Part shown: positions 20,014 through 28,698 of the stretch, in pieces
Numbering within the stretch: position 1 is the first letter of the stretch
Layout of the letters: every line of letters begins with the position of its first letter
Assembly: GCF_030408035.1 (NCBI RefSeq)
Contig: NZ_JASDCF010000004.1
Coordinates: 62,001 to 126,000 of the forward strand
Length of the DNA stretch: 64,000 nt
Direction of reading: 5' to 3'
From: Psychrobacter sp. APC 3426
GTDB lineage: Bacteria; Pseudomonadota; Gammaproteobacteria; Pseudomonadales; Moraxellaceae
Notes under the pieces: model-generated
Seen by the model: only the letters and a program-made list of their open reading frames with translations
What the model was told of the DNA's origin: nothing
Database searches by the model: none
Position numbers and translations under genes: made by a program

Positions 20014-20949
20014 ATGGACGCACTGAGCGTATTGCTACAAAACGTGCATTTGTTTGAAACTAAGTATTATCGGTTGAATGGTACTGGCAACTGGTCTTAT
20101 TCAATCACTAGAAAAGACACCATCTTATTTTATTTGGTCATGTCAGGTAGCTTTTGTATTGATGTGGGCAATGGTCTGCGACAGGCACATGCGGGCGACA
20201 TGATTATGATTCCTAACGCGCAGAAGCATGTCAGTTATGCGCTCAATCATAATGGTGACGATGCCCAGCCGTTAGATGAGCTGCTCAATAGCTGTGAAAA
20301 GCATACGCTTGATATCGATGGTCATGGCGATGCGAACTCGTCGCTGATATTGATTGAATGTAAGTATGATAAAGAGATGGTACGTCCTTTATTGTCTGTG
20401 TTGCCATCGATACTACCTGAGCTCAATGATAACGATGATGGTCGGTTTGAGGTCATCGATGTCGAGATTAAGCTGCTGACGTTAGAAGCAGAGCGTGAGC
20501 GCATGGGTAAGACCGCGGTCATCAACCACTGGGCGAGCATCATGATGATTGAGTGTCTACGTGTTTATATTGAGAGCTTGCCTGAAGCCACAGAAAACTG
20601 GCTAAAGGCGATGAAAGATCCGTTTTTGACCAAAGCACTTATCGCGATGCATGAAGCGCCAAGTCAAAATTGGACGATTCATAAACTCGCTGAGGTCGCG
20701 GGGATGTCACGCTCAAGTTTTGCGCAGCGCTTTAAAGATACTGTTGGCATGCCACCACTGACTTATTTGATTGATTACCGTCTGCGTTTAGCGGCTCGAT
20801 ATTTACGCTTGCAGCAAAACAGCATCAGTCGTATCAGTGATTTAGTTGGTTATGCTTCATATTCAACCTTTAGTCAGGCATTTAAGCGTGTTTATGGCGT
20901 CTCTCCAAAAGCCTATCGTCAACAATATCAACAAGAGACTATTGCTTAG
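20014..20949 (+). CDS. AraC-family transcriptional regulator with N-terminal cupin domain
   Basis: DNA-binding regulator. Residues 1-190 form a cupin_6-type ligand domain (VMSGSFCIDVGNGLRQAHAGDMIMIP). The C-terminal about 100 residues are two helix-turn-helix units: WTIHKLAEVAGMSRSSFAQRF and the signature ISDLVGYASYSTFSQAFKRVYGVSPKAYR. The start is the ATG at 20014 (311 residues), with GAGGAAG about seven bases upstream; the preceding in-frame TTG is less likely. Both neighbours are functionally unrelated, so the target is unknown. A very strong terminator follows. Confidence 0.88.
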   Translation: MDALSVLLQNVHLFETKYYRLNGTGNWSYSITRKDTILFYLVMSGSFCIDVGNGLRQAHAGDMIMIPNAQKHVSYALNHNGDDAQPLDELLNSCEKHTLDIDGHGDANSSLILIECKYDKEMVRPLLSVLPSILPELNDNDDGRFEVIDVEIKLLTLEAERERMGKTAVINHWASIMMIECLRVYIESLPEATENWLKAMKDPFLTKALIAMHEAPSQNWTIHKLAEVAGMSRSSFAQRFKDTVGMPPLTYLIDYRLRLAARYLRLQQNSISRISDLVGYASYSTFSQAFKRVYGVSPKAYRQQYQQETIA

Positions 20950-21295
20950 TTGATTCATTAACGGACAACCAAAACTTTCACTACCACTTAAAAGCATTGA
21001 GCTAAAAGCATCGACGCAATATAAGGGCTATTAAACCTTATATTGCGTCGATGCTTTTTTTATACTTGATACTTAGTTTTTAATCCTACATTTTTAAGTC
21101 TAGATAGAGACATGACAGCTGACGTCAATGGACGGTATTTTGACGATGCACAGCTGACAATCTGCTTGTGTTCAGGTACTATGGAATAATGAGTCGTCTG
21201 GGCACGCGCGTTGATTTTAGCGCACTATATTTCACTGTGAAGCAGACTTATAGTCAGGCCTAGATGGTATTTATTTTTGCTGCTGATGGTATGTT
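20950..21295. other. Spacer between the AraC-type gene and the 370-residue protein
   Basis: About 345 bp. It holds the long terminator at 21004-21060. The remainder (21061-21295) has no supported gene or clear promoter boxes. Confidence 0.5.
21004..21060 (+). terminator. Terminator with 23 bp perfect stem
   Basis: A perfect 23 bp inverted repeat (core GCATCGACGCAATATAAGG) has a 9-base loop and is followed by a T run. The flanking A4/T6 make it work in both directions. Confidence 0.9.
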
Positions 21296-22408
21296 ATGAC
21301 TGAACCGACCGCAAAGCCAAGTGCACAAGCCGATAGCAACCAATCTGCTATGGTGACTGCTGAAAATCAAAGCAACAAGCATAAAGGCACTGTTAAAAAA
21401 AATGCAAAGGACAAGGTTGAAACGAACCAAGGTCTGACTGATAGCGTGCAAGAAGATACAATAGCCACAGCACCTGATAAGGCTGCACTACTGGCATTAT
21501 TTACTTTGCCAGATACTGAGCTGACAGCAGCCGAATCGGTCAGTGCAAAAACCAATACTGACCAAGCTGGAGCTGTTTTATCTGATAGTAGCATTGCGTC
21601 TCAAACACCTGTCGTTAGTGAGATAAGTGTGGCCGAGCAACGTTTGGCGCTTTATCGTGCTCAGCATGAGCGCACCAAATTATTGTATATGGCTTCTGCT
21701 GACACGCGACCTACTTATTTGGTACAGGCGCTCAAATCACAGTTCGCAGAACATCAGCAATATCTGCTCGCGCAGCAGCTTGATAAACGCGGTCTGATGG
21801 ATACTGATGGACTTGAACGTTTGTGGCAGCAGCTACATGTGGTTGATGATATCATCGCCGATATCGTCCGTCATATGCCAGCACAGCAGCCAGCGGGTTG
21901 GCAGCTAACCACTCAAGATGGGCGCAATCCATTGCGTTTTGCCACCGTTGGTAAGCTCAAGCATGGCAAGCCCATTCTTGATCAAGGTAGCCTTAACAGC
22001 TATGTGCTAGGGCATTTTGGGGTGAGTAGCTTTACCTATGATCGCGGTTATTACATCGGCCATGTGGTTGGTTATTTATTCAGCTGCTACTTTTGCGCCC
22101 ATCTGTCTATTAGCTATGGCGTTACCTCCCTCGGGCAGCAGGCTGTTGCTGATTATGATTATGCGACTCTTGAGACCCCGCATATGGTGCGACTGCTACA
22201 AGGTCTCGATGGTTATTGTAAAAAACGCATTTATCAGTTGGCAGTTATCTGTGCGCGGCTCAGTGTTTTTGCCAGTGACAAGCGTATCGAGAGAATGCTG
22301 ATAGCTGAGGTCAATGACTTTGATAAAAAGCTACAACAACAGCATTTGGATGTTTTGCTACTGCAAGGATTAATGCCTGATAGTAATGACTCCACGCCGC
22401 TTTTTTAA
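21296..22408 (+). CDS. Conserved-looking protein of unknown function upstream of gspF
   Basis: I do not recognise this 370-residue protein. Residues 1-110 are Ala/Ser/Thr/Gln/Lys-rich and look disordered. Residues about 115-365 look folded and mostly helical: AEQRLALYRAQHERTKLLYM, then LERLWQQLHVVDDIIADIVRHMP. A Tyr/Gly/Cys-rich stretch follows (SFTYDRGYYIGHVVGYLFSCYFCAHLS) that could be one amphipathic or membrane-touching helix. There is no signal peptide. Its stop is 81 bp before the gspF start on the same strand, so a shared transcript and a role linked to secretion are possible but unproven. The ribosome site is weak. Confidence 0.7.
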   Translation: MTEPTAKPSAQADSNQSAMVTAENQSNKHKGTVKKNAKDKVETNQGLTDSVQEDTIATAPDKAALLALFTLPDTELTAAESVSAKTNTDQAGAVLSDSSIASQTPVVSEISVAEQRLALYRAQHERTKLLYMASADTRPTYLVQALKSQFAEHQQYLLAQQLDKRGLMDTDGLERLWQQLHVVDDIIADIVRHMPAQQPAGWQLTTQDGRNPLRFATVGKLKHGKPILDQGSLNSYVLGHFGVSSFTYDRGYYIGHVVGYLFSCYFCAHLSISYGVTSLGQQAVADYDYATLETPHMVRLLQGLDGYCKKRIYQLAVICARLSVFASDKRIERMLIAEVNDFDKKLQQQHLDVLLLQGLMPDSNDSTPLF

Positions 22409-22489
22409 GCAGTTCATTCTCTATATAGTTTGCTTTTACGTGCTGCTTTATCACCCTTTATCGTTGACACTCTTAGGATATCTGCTGCT

Positions 22490-23692
22490 ATGCCCGCTTA
22501 TCATTTTAAAGCGCTCGACGATCGCGGCGGTGTACAAAAAGGCTTGCTCGAAGGCGATTCAGCGCGGCAGGTTCGTCAGCAGCTGCGCGATAAGCAATGG
22601 ACGCCAGTCGAAGTCCATCCTGTCAATGATAGACAAAGCCAACATAAAAGCCGTTATAAAAAGCCATCCGCTTATGAGCTGGCACTGCTCACGCGTCAAT
22701 TATCTGTATTGCTCGCTGCCGGCATTCCGCTCGAAGAAACGCTAGCAGCCGTCGCCAAACAGTCGCCAAAGACCCATATAAAATCCTTGATGCTCGCAGT
22801 GCGCTCGCACGTGCTAGAAGGGTTAAGCTTGGCACGCTCTTTACAGCAAGCCGCCAGTTTTCCGCCGCTATATATTGCGACTATTGCGGCAGGAGAGAAG
22901 TCTGGTCATTTGGATTTGATTCTCAATCAGTTGGCAGATTACACCGAAAACCGCTTTGCTCTACAAAAGAAAATCCAAGGGGCGATGGTCTATCCGATTG
23001 TGCTGATGGTCATGGCAGTTGGGGTCATTATGGGGCTAATGAGCTTTGTGGTGCCAAAAATTGTCAAGGTCTTTGAGCAGTCTGAACAAGCGCTACCGCT
23101 CATCACTCAAATCGTTCTGACTTTATCCAATATCATCACCCAATGGTGGTGGCTGATGCTGTTAGTATTGGCGGGGACTGCGTTTCTGCTTTATCGCTTT
23201 GCGCAAACGCAAGCGGGTAAATTGGCAATAGACAGTATTGTCCTAAAGCTGCCGATATTGGCACGCTTATCCAAAGGGCTAAATGCTGCCCGTTTTGCCA
23301 GTACTTTGGCGATATTGGTGCGCTCGGGCGTGCCATTGATTGAAGCGTTGCATATTGGCGCTGCGGTCACGACCAATTTGCATATTAAACAAACCATCAT
23401 TACCGCCGCTGATAGAGTCACAGAAGGCTCTAGCTTATCCAGTCAATTAGAAAAATCCACCTACTTCCCGCCGATGATGGTGCAGATGATTAAGAGCGGT
23501 GAAAACTCAGGTGAGCTTGAAAATATGCTCAGCCGAGCGGCCAATATGCAAGAAGCTGAGGCCACTAACTTTATCAGCACTTTATTGTCGTTGCTTGAGC
23601 CGTTGATGTTGGTATTGATGGGCGTGGTGGTGATGATAATCGTGATGGCTGTGATGCTACCGATTGTCAATATGAACGATTTGGCAGGCTAG
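22490..23692 (+). CDS. gspF: Type II secretion inner-membrane platform protein GspF
   Basis: Polytopic platform protein that couples GspE ATP hydrolysis to pseudopilus growth. Two T2SSF repeats are visible: LTRQLSVLLAAGIPLEETL with AAGEKSGHLDLILNQLADYTE, and ARFASTLAILVRSGVPLIEAL with IKSGENSGELENMLSRAA. Three membrane helices lie near residues 170-190, 220-240 and 370-395. I start at the ATG at 22490 (MPAYHFKALDDRG, the typical GspF opening), giving 400 residues. The 20 codons upstream are not family-like. PilC is the alternative, but the N-terminus and the nearby gspG favour GspF. Confidence 0.9.
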   Translation: MPAYHFKALDDRGGVQKGLLEGDSARQVRQQLRDKQWTPVEVHPVNDRQSQHKSRYKKPSAYELALLTRQLSVLLAAGIPLEETLAAVAKQSPKTHIKSLMLAVRSHVLEGLSLARSLQQAASFPPLYIATIAAGEKSGHLDLILNQLADYTENRFALQKKIQGAMVYPIVLMVMAVGVIMGLMSFVVPKIVKVFEQSEQALPLITQIVLTLSNIITQWWWLMLLVLAGTAFLLYRFAQTQAGKLAIDSIVLKLPILARLSKGLNAARFASTLAILVRSGVPLIEALHIGAAVTTNLHIKQTIITAADRVTEGSSLSSQLEKSTYFPPMMVQMIKSGENSGELENMLSRAANMQEAEATNFISTLLSLLEPLMLVLMGVVVMIIVMAVMLPIVNMNDLAG

Positions 23693-24329
23693 GGCATGTA
23701 CCCATTCTGAACGATAGATTCTGAATGGGCTAAAAATGTCTCAATCTTTGTCAATTGCCTAGGTCGTTGCATCTCGACTTTTCTCTTCTTATTTACATCC
23801 AACCTCAGCCAAATCAAATCTTCCTTTTGGCTATTTGCCTTTTAACTACCTTACCGAACCCTGCGCTAGCTTTCTTAAGCTTTGCTCACTGTTGTACATT
23901 GTTGAACGGGCACTGTATCTACTTCAGTCAGCTCAGGCATTGGGTTATAGTAGCTAGCGTTTATCCGCTTTTGTATTGCACTTTGTGTCGCACTTTTTTA
24001 AGTTTTCAACGCATTCGTTATCCATTCAGGAGCAGCCTATTGAGTAATTTTAGGTTTACTGTCTAGATGAAACCTGTATAACCAATCAGACGTCATTGTG
24101 ATGATAATCTAATCGCAGCGCTGGATAAAAATAAAATCATGGTCTATAGTGATAATCGCTTCAATATTAATTATGACCATGCTACTACCATCTCCAAGAA
24201 TTAGAATAGTACTGCTAATAGGCTGTAGGTTTAATTACTCTGATACTACTAACCATAATTTTGGATTTGTAAAATATTGCCCGAGCGCTCCTGACCACTT
24301 ATATAACTGTGACGATAAAAGCGATGATT
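23693..24329. other. Spacer between gspF and gspG
   Basis: About 640 bp. A 7 bp inverted repeat, CCCATTC...GAATGGG (23701-23729), follows gspF but has no T run. A 103-codon plus-strand frame (23755-24066) shows no family features and I do not call it a gene. No repeat shared with other spacers was found. Confidence 0.5.
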
Positions 24330-24863
24330 ATGACTGAAAAAAACCAAGTAAATATGATGCCGCAGACTGACATCAATAATACTCAAACACAGGCTGCTAT
24401 AGTCCCCAATAATAGCAAGGCGACTGGACAAGACCGTCAGCCAATAAGAAACAAACAGTCTGGTTTTACCCTGATTGAGATTATGGTGGTTATTGTTATT
24501 TTGGCTATTTTGGCAGGCTTGGTGGTGCCAAAAGTTGTGGGACAAAGCGATAAAGCTCGCGTGAAAACGACAGAAACTGCACTGGCAACTGTCTCAAACG
24601 CGCTTGATATGTATAAAGTTGACAACTCACGCTATCCAACCACTGCGCAAGGTCTAGAAGCACTGACCACGCCACCGGCTGATGCCAAAAACTATCCAGA
24701 GGGTGGCTATATCAAAGGCGGCTATCCAACGGATGGTTGGGAAAACGAGATGCAATATGTCGCTCCAGGTAGCGAAGGTCGCCCTTATGATTTATTTTCA
24801 TTAGGTGCTGATGGTCAGCAGGGCGGTGAAGGGCAAGATGCTGATATTTACGCTCAGTTGTAA
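24330..24863 (+). CDS. gspG: Type II secretion major pseudopilin GspG
   Basis: Main subunit of the pseudopilus. The prepilin cleavage site KQSG^FTLIEIMVVIVILAILAGLVVPKV and the GspG-specific C-terminal part (DNSRYPTTAQGLEALTTPP ... GGYIKGGYPTDGWENEMQYVAPG ... PYDLFSLGADG) are unmistakable. I start at the ATG at 24330 (177 residues). GTG 24309 and ATG 24324 are also in frame and none has a strong ribosome site. The leader before the cleavage Gly is therefore about 39 residues and rich in Asn/Gln/Thr, far longer than the usual 6-20. A later Met at about residue 9 would shorten it only slightly. A good terminator follows. Confidence 0.92.
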   Translation: MTEKNQVNMMPQTDINNTQTQAAIVPNNSKATGQDRQPIRNKQSGFTLIEIMVVIVILAILAGLVVPKVVGQSDKARVKTTETALATVSNALDMYKVDNSRYPTTAQGLEALTTPPADAKNYPEGGYIKGGYPTDGWENEMQYVAPGSEGRPYDLFSLGADGQQGGEGQDADIYAQL

Positions 24864-24938
24864 GTGTATTGGCTAATAAATCCATACTGGCTATGAGTGG
24901 TAAAACGTACATTACTCAGCTCGCGCATCCTCTATTAG

Positions 24939-24975
24939 ATATCAACCAATAAGCGTTTATTGGTTGATATTTTTT
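24939..24975 (+). terminator. Rho-independent terminator of gspG
   Basis: ATATCAACCAATAA pairs perfectly with TTATTGGTTGATAT across a four-base loop and runs into six T residues. Confidence 0.85.
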
Positions 24976-24999
24976 ATCAGTATCGCAGTTAAGCGTTTT

Positions 25000-25131
25000 G
25001 GTGGTGTGTCAAAAAGTATGCTGATCAAAATTTGAACAATTTTTGAAGCTTTAAAAGTCATATATAATCAGAGAACTTAGCATAGACTTCTTATTGACTT
25101 TTAGCGCCAGCATACTTTTTAGAACACCACC
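25000..25131. mobile_element. 132 bp MITE-like element with 8 bp target duplication
   Basis: The terminal inverted repeats are 24 bp (GGTGGTGT at the tip, AAAAAGTATGCTG inside) and match at 21 of 24 positions. Direct repeats AGCGTTTT flank it at 24992-24999 and 25132-25139. A second inverted pair (CTTTAAAAGTCA / TGACTTTTAG) lies inside. There is no coding capacity. An 8 bp duplication fits mobilisation by a DDE transposase of a family that makes 8 bp duplications; which family is not determined. Confidence 0.75.
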
Positions 25132-25281
25132 AGCGTTTTTACATAAGTTGTTTTAATATATTAATTTATATTATAATATTTTTTATTTTAATTTATTGTG
25201 TTCTAATACTATAAAAATAATTTCTAGAATCATTAAGTTTTCAATGCTAGCTCTTAAAGCAATTCAGCAGAGGTCATATTT

Positions 25282-25839
25282 ATGTCAATGAACACGTCAC
25301 TATTAAAGTCAGCTGTCATAAAAAACGCAACTTTTAAACAATCTTATCTATTGGCCATTACCGTTGCGACTACCTCGCTAATGGCGGGGCTGTCTATGAG
25401 CGCCCAAGCTGCTGGTCTTAATGATTTGTTTGGGAATAACAATAACTCAGCTAAGTTTTTACCAGTGGATAAAGCTTTTCAGGTAAGTAGTAGCAGCACA
25501 GCGACTGCCAAGGGTACACGCTTATCGATCGCTTTTGATATCACGCCGGGACATTATGTCTATAAAGACAAGCTGACGCTGAGTTTCCCTAAAGGTATCA
25601 GTGCCACCCCTTTTAGCTTTAGTCAAACGCCTGTCACTATTGATGATCCAACCTTTGGCAAAGTGCCTGTATTTACTCAAAAAAGCGTTGTAGCGACCAC
25701 CACATTGTCCACCAAGAATGGTAAAGGTGCGAAAAATGTGCCTGTGGTTATAGGCTGGCAAGGCTGCGCAGAAGCTGGACTCTGTTATCCACCAGAAAAA
25801 ATCAAAACCAAAGTTGATATTACAGTGACACGCAGATAG
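25282..25839 (+). CDS. Free-standing DsbD N-terminal (alpha) domain protein
   Basis: A periplasmic immunoglobulin-like domain equivalent to n-DsbD, which passes electrons from membrane DsbD to DsbC/DsbG/CcmG. Of 185 residues, about 1-44 form a Sec signal ending at MSAQAAG. The active pair is in GWQGCAEAGLCYPPEK, matching Cys103/Cys109 of E. coli DsbD, and the cap region YVYKDKL is kept. It lacks the membrane and thioredoxin domains. The next gene (121 bp on) is a full-length DsbD whose N-terminal domain is clearly a close paralogue, so this looks like a partial tandem duplication that has stayed intact. The role of the extra copy is unknown. Confidence 0.88.
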   Translation: MSMNTSLLKSAVIKNATFKQSYLLAITVATTSLMAGLSMSAQAAGLNDLFGNNNNSAKFLPVDKAFQVSSSSTATAKGTRLSIAFDITPGHYVYKDKLTLSFPKGISATPFSFSQTPVTIDDPTFGKVPVFTQKSVVATTTLSTKNGKGAKNVPVVIGWQGCAEAGLCYPPEKIKTKVDITVTRR

Positions 25840-25959
25840 ATATTAGGTGAGTTCTCATCTTCTTTTTCATCTTTATCCGCATTGCATATATTTTTGTTCC
25901 GATTGAGGATTTGCCCTCAGCATTCGACTCAAGCATTAGAAATAAATAGGTAGCGTTTC

Positions 25960-28182
25960 ATGTCCATTAAGACAGCAGCACAGCCCCCATCCTCCGCCGA
26001 AGGTAAACCGTCAAAAAAATCTTATCTATTGGCAATGGCTCTAACCACTGGCTCATTGTTGACAGGGGTGGTTGCTACTGGACTGACGGTCGCGCCCGTG
26101 GCGACACAAGCGGCAGGACTGGGCGATTTATTTAATAATAAAAGTGCGGCACAACCAAAGTTTTTGCCAGTCGATCAAGCGTTTCAGATTAGTAGTAGCA
26201 GTAATCTGACCAAATCTGGTACCCGCCTATCGATTAACTTTGATATCACGCCTGAGCATTATGTTTATAAAGACCAAATCAAGCTGACCTTGCCTGCGGG
26301 CGTCAGCGCCGCACCTTTTAGCTTTAGTCAAAAGTCTGTCTCTATCGATGACCCGACCTTTGGGCGAGTGCCCGTGTTTGACCAAGCAAACATGGTCGCC
26401 ACCACCACATTGACCACTAGTAACGGTAAAAGTATCGACGATGCTGCAGTGACGATTGGCTGGCAAGGCTGTGCTAAAGCAGGATTGTGTTATCCACCTG
26501 AAAAGATTAAAACCACTGTCAATATTGCTGCAGCACCGCAGTCATCTACAGCAGGCAGCACAAGTCAAGCCGCTCAATCCTCTGCAGTTAGCAGTGCTGC
26601 AAGTAGTACCTCAGTAATTAAAGCGTCAACAGAGCAGACATCAGCAACTAATGACACTCTGACAGATAATGCTCAGCTGGCGACAAATGCGGCAACAACA
26701 GATAATGTAGAGGGCGAGGTTTCTACAGCTGAGCAAGCGCTGAGCGATGACGATGTTAGTGATGGTGTTATTGATTACGACTTAATAGAAGATGATGCAT
26801 TAGCAGATGAGCTTGCTGCGACCAATACCATATCTGGAGCAGATACACAGCTCGCAAGTAGCTCTGCAGCTAGTGATAACACTGGTGCTGTCAGCAGTGG
26901 CATCGATAGCGACCCATTTGGCTTAGCGTCTCATCCTTGGTTGGCATTGTTGTTGTTGTTTTTAGCAGGGTTAGGCTTAGCGTTAACGCCATGTGTGTTG
27001 CCGATGCTACCTATCGTTGCCAATATCGTGGCTCGTGAGGACAATCCAACCGTCAAACGTGGCGTCATTCTAACGACCAGCTACGCTATCGGTGTCGCAA
27101 CGGCTTATGGTATTTTGGGTGCTGTCATTGCAGTATTTGGCGAGTCACTAGGCATTATTGGTTGGCTACAGAATCCCATTATTCTTATCAGCTTTGCCAT
27201 TGTCTTTGTACTACTGGCGTTATATATGCTTGGCGTCTTTAGCATTCGGCTGCCCCATGCAATCAGTAGTAAGATGCAAGGCCTCAGCCAAGCTGGTGAT
27301 AGTAAACTTGGCAGTACAGGTGGCAGTTTGATTGCAGGGTTTTTATCGGCGTTAGTGGTATCGCCTTGTGTTTCCGCACCATTATTTGGGGCACTGCTAG
27401 CAGTCTCTACCATTGGTAGTCCGTTACTTGGTTTTGCGGCTTTATTTATGCTGGGTTTTGGTTTGTCAGCGCCGCTTATCCTAATCGGTGCGACCCAAGG
27501 CAAAATCATGCCAAAAGCTGGCGAGTGGATGAACTGGGTCAAACAAGGCTTTGCTCTATTGTTATTTGCCGTGGCGCTGCTATTGATTGAGCGCGTCTTT
27601 ATCTCGCCTGTGATGCTGATGGTATGGGCACTATGGTTTATGGTCGTAGCGATGTGGGCATGGAGCTGGTTGGGCAAAGGTCGCATGCTAACCCAAGCGT
27701 TTGGTCTCATCGCTGGTACTTGGGCGGCATGTCTGATGGTGGGTGCGGCATTGGGCAATGACGATAGCTTACATCCGCTAGCATCATTGAGCGCTGGCCC
27801 TGTGATGATGCAGTCAGCAGACGGCGCTCCTGCAGGTAATAGCAGTGCTACCGATGAGCACATCACCACGCTTGCAGAGCTAGATAGTATCTTGGCTGCT
27901 AATCCAAAAGTAATCGTCGATTTGACCGCTGACTGGTGTGTTGAGTGCCGTATTATGGATAAAAACCTATTCCATAGTCGCCCAGCACAGATGCAGGATT
28001 GGCAATTGGTCAGACTGGATATCACAGAGACAACGGCTGACTCTAAAGCGATTTTAGCGCGCTATAAATTGTTTGGTCCGCCAGCATTGCTCTATTATCA
28101 AGATGGTCAACTGGTTACTCAGCAAGTAGGGGAGATTGGTCGCTCGGAGTTTGAAAAAACCTTAACGACGCTAAACAACTGA
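25960..28182 (+). CDS. dsbD: Thiol:disulfide interchange protein DsbD
   Basis: Moves reducing power from cytoplasmic thioredoxin to periplasmic DsbC and cytochrome c maturation proteins. In order: signal peptide (to about residue 50, MATQAAG region), the n-DsbD domain with GWQGCAKAGLCYPP, and a Ser/Ala/Thr/Asp-rich linker of about 130 residues (about 190-315). About eight membrane helices follow, with the redox cysteines in TPCVLPMLP and SPCVSAP, then a thioredoxin-like domain with DWCVECRIMDK. It is 740 residues; the E. coli protein is 565, and the difference is mainly the linker. dsbC lies 27 kb away in this window. A terminator follows. Confidence 0.94.
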   Translation: MSIKTAAQPPSSAEGKPSKKSYLLAMALTTGSLLTGVVATGLTVAPVATQAAGLGDLFNNKSAAQPKFLPVDQAFQISSSSNLTKSGTRLSINFDITPEHYVYKDQIKLTLPAGVSAAPFSFSQKSVSIDDPTFGRVPVFDQANMVATTTLTTSNGKSIDDAAVTIGWQGCAKAGLCYPPEKIKTTVNIAAAPQSSTAGSTSQAAQSSAVSSAASSTSVIKASTEQTSATNDTLTDNAQLATNAATTDNVEGEVSTAEQALSDDDVSDGVIDYDLIEDDALADELAATNTISGADTQLASSSAASDNTGAVSSGIDSDPFGLASHPWLALLLLFLAGLGLALTPCVLPMLPIVANIVAREDNPTVKRGVILTTSYAIGVATAYGILGAVIAVFGESLGIIGWLQNPIILISFAIVFVLLALYMLGVFSIRLPHAISSKMQGLSQAGDSKLGSTGGSLIAGFLSALVVSPCVSAPLFGALLAVSTIGSPLLGFAALFMLGFGLSAPLILIGATQGKIMPKAGEWMNWVKQGFALLLFAVALLLIERVFISPVMLMVWALWFMVVAMWAWSWLGKGRMLTQAFGLIAGTWAACLMVGAALGNDDSLHPLASLSAGPVMMQSADGAPAGNSSATDEHITTLAELDSILAANPKVIVDLTADWCVECRIMDKNLFHSRPAQMQDWQLVRLDITETTADSKAILARYKLFGPPALLYYQDGQLVTQQVGEIGRSEFEKTLTTLNN

Positions 28183-28698
28183 TTGTGAATGTTTGATATC
28201 TTTCAAAAAGGTATATGAGTACACTGAGTGTTCAGTAATGAAAAAAGCCAGCCACTGTTAGACAGCAGTGTGCTGGCTTTTTATTGAGCGCCAATCAATC
28301 ATAATGATAAGATTTGCTTAACTTGATATCTCCACTAAGTATTTTAATTTAAACTAAATATCTTAGAGGTTTAGAGTTTGGTTATAATAGCACTCAATAA
28401 CATCAGTATAAAATGAGCGCTAAGCATTCTCTAAGCATTTGGTTTTGTGTCAATTATGCTGATTTATATGGATTTTATTGAATGATAACGCTAGTATAGT
28501 GCTCGTATTTTCATTACAATAAAGCAACAATGCTGAAAGGGCGCTACAAATTGATCTTGCTGCCCTCGATGTCCAAGATTTATTGATTTTTTATTCTATT
28601 CTATTTTATTTTATTTTGATTTAGCGCAGACGCTAACGGCTATAATAACTATCTCACATGCTCTGCTGGCCTTATTGCCGGTTAGATAAAGGACACCT
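28183..28698. other. Spacer before pldA with pentanucleotide repeats
   Basis: The dsbD terminator occupies 28241-28283. A low-complexity tract of five TATTC/TATTT units lies at 28592-28616, about 80 bp before pldA. A TATAAT at 28383-28388 is present but far from the gene. No gene is supported. Confidence 0.6.
28241..28283 (+). terminator. Rho-independent terminator of dsbD
   Basis: AAAAAGCCAGC with CAC pairs with GTG and GCTGGCTTTTT around a TGTTAGACAGCA loop (one bulged T), ending in a T run. Confidence 0.85.

Larger units (their letters stand above)
24864..25281. other. Spacer with terminator and MITE-like element before dsbD genes
   Basis: It contains the gspG terminator (24939-24975) and a 132 bp inverted-repeat element (25000-25131) with an 8 bp flanking duplication. 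The remaining 150 bp before the first DsbD-like gene is extremely AT-rich and probably carries its promoter. Confidence 0.75.

Noticed and set aside
23755..24066. 103-codon plus-strand frame between gspF and gspG
   Set aside because: The composition resembles translated AT-rich spacer, with no domain, no ribosome site and no neighbour support.
27105..28025. 306-codon frame antisense to dsbD
   Set aside because: A long shadow of a well-supported gene, caused by codon bias. No family features and no start region.
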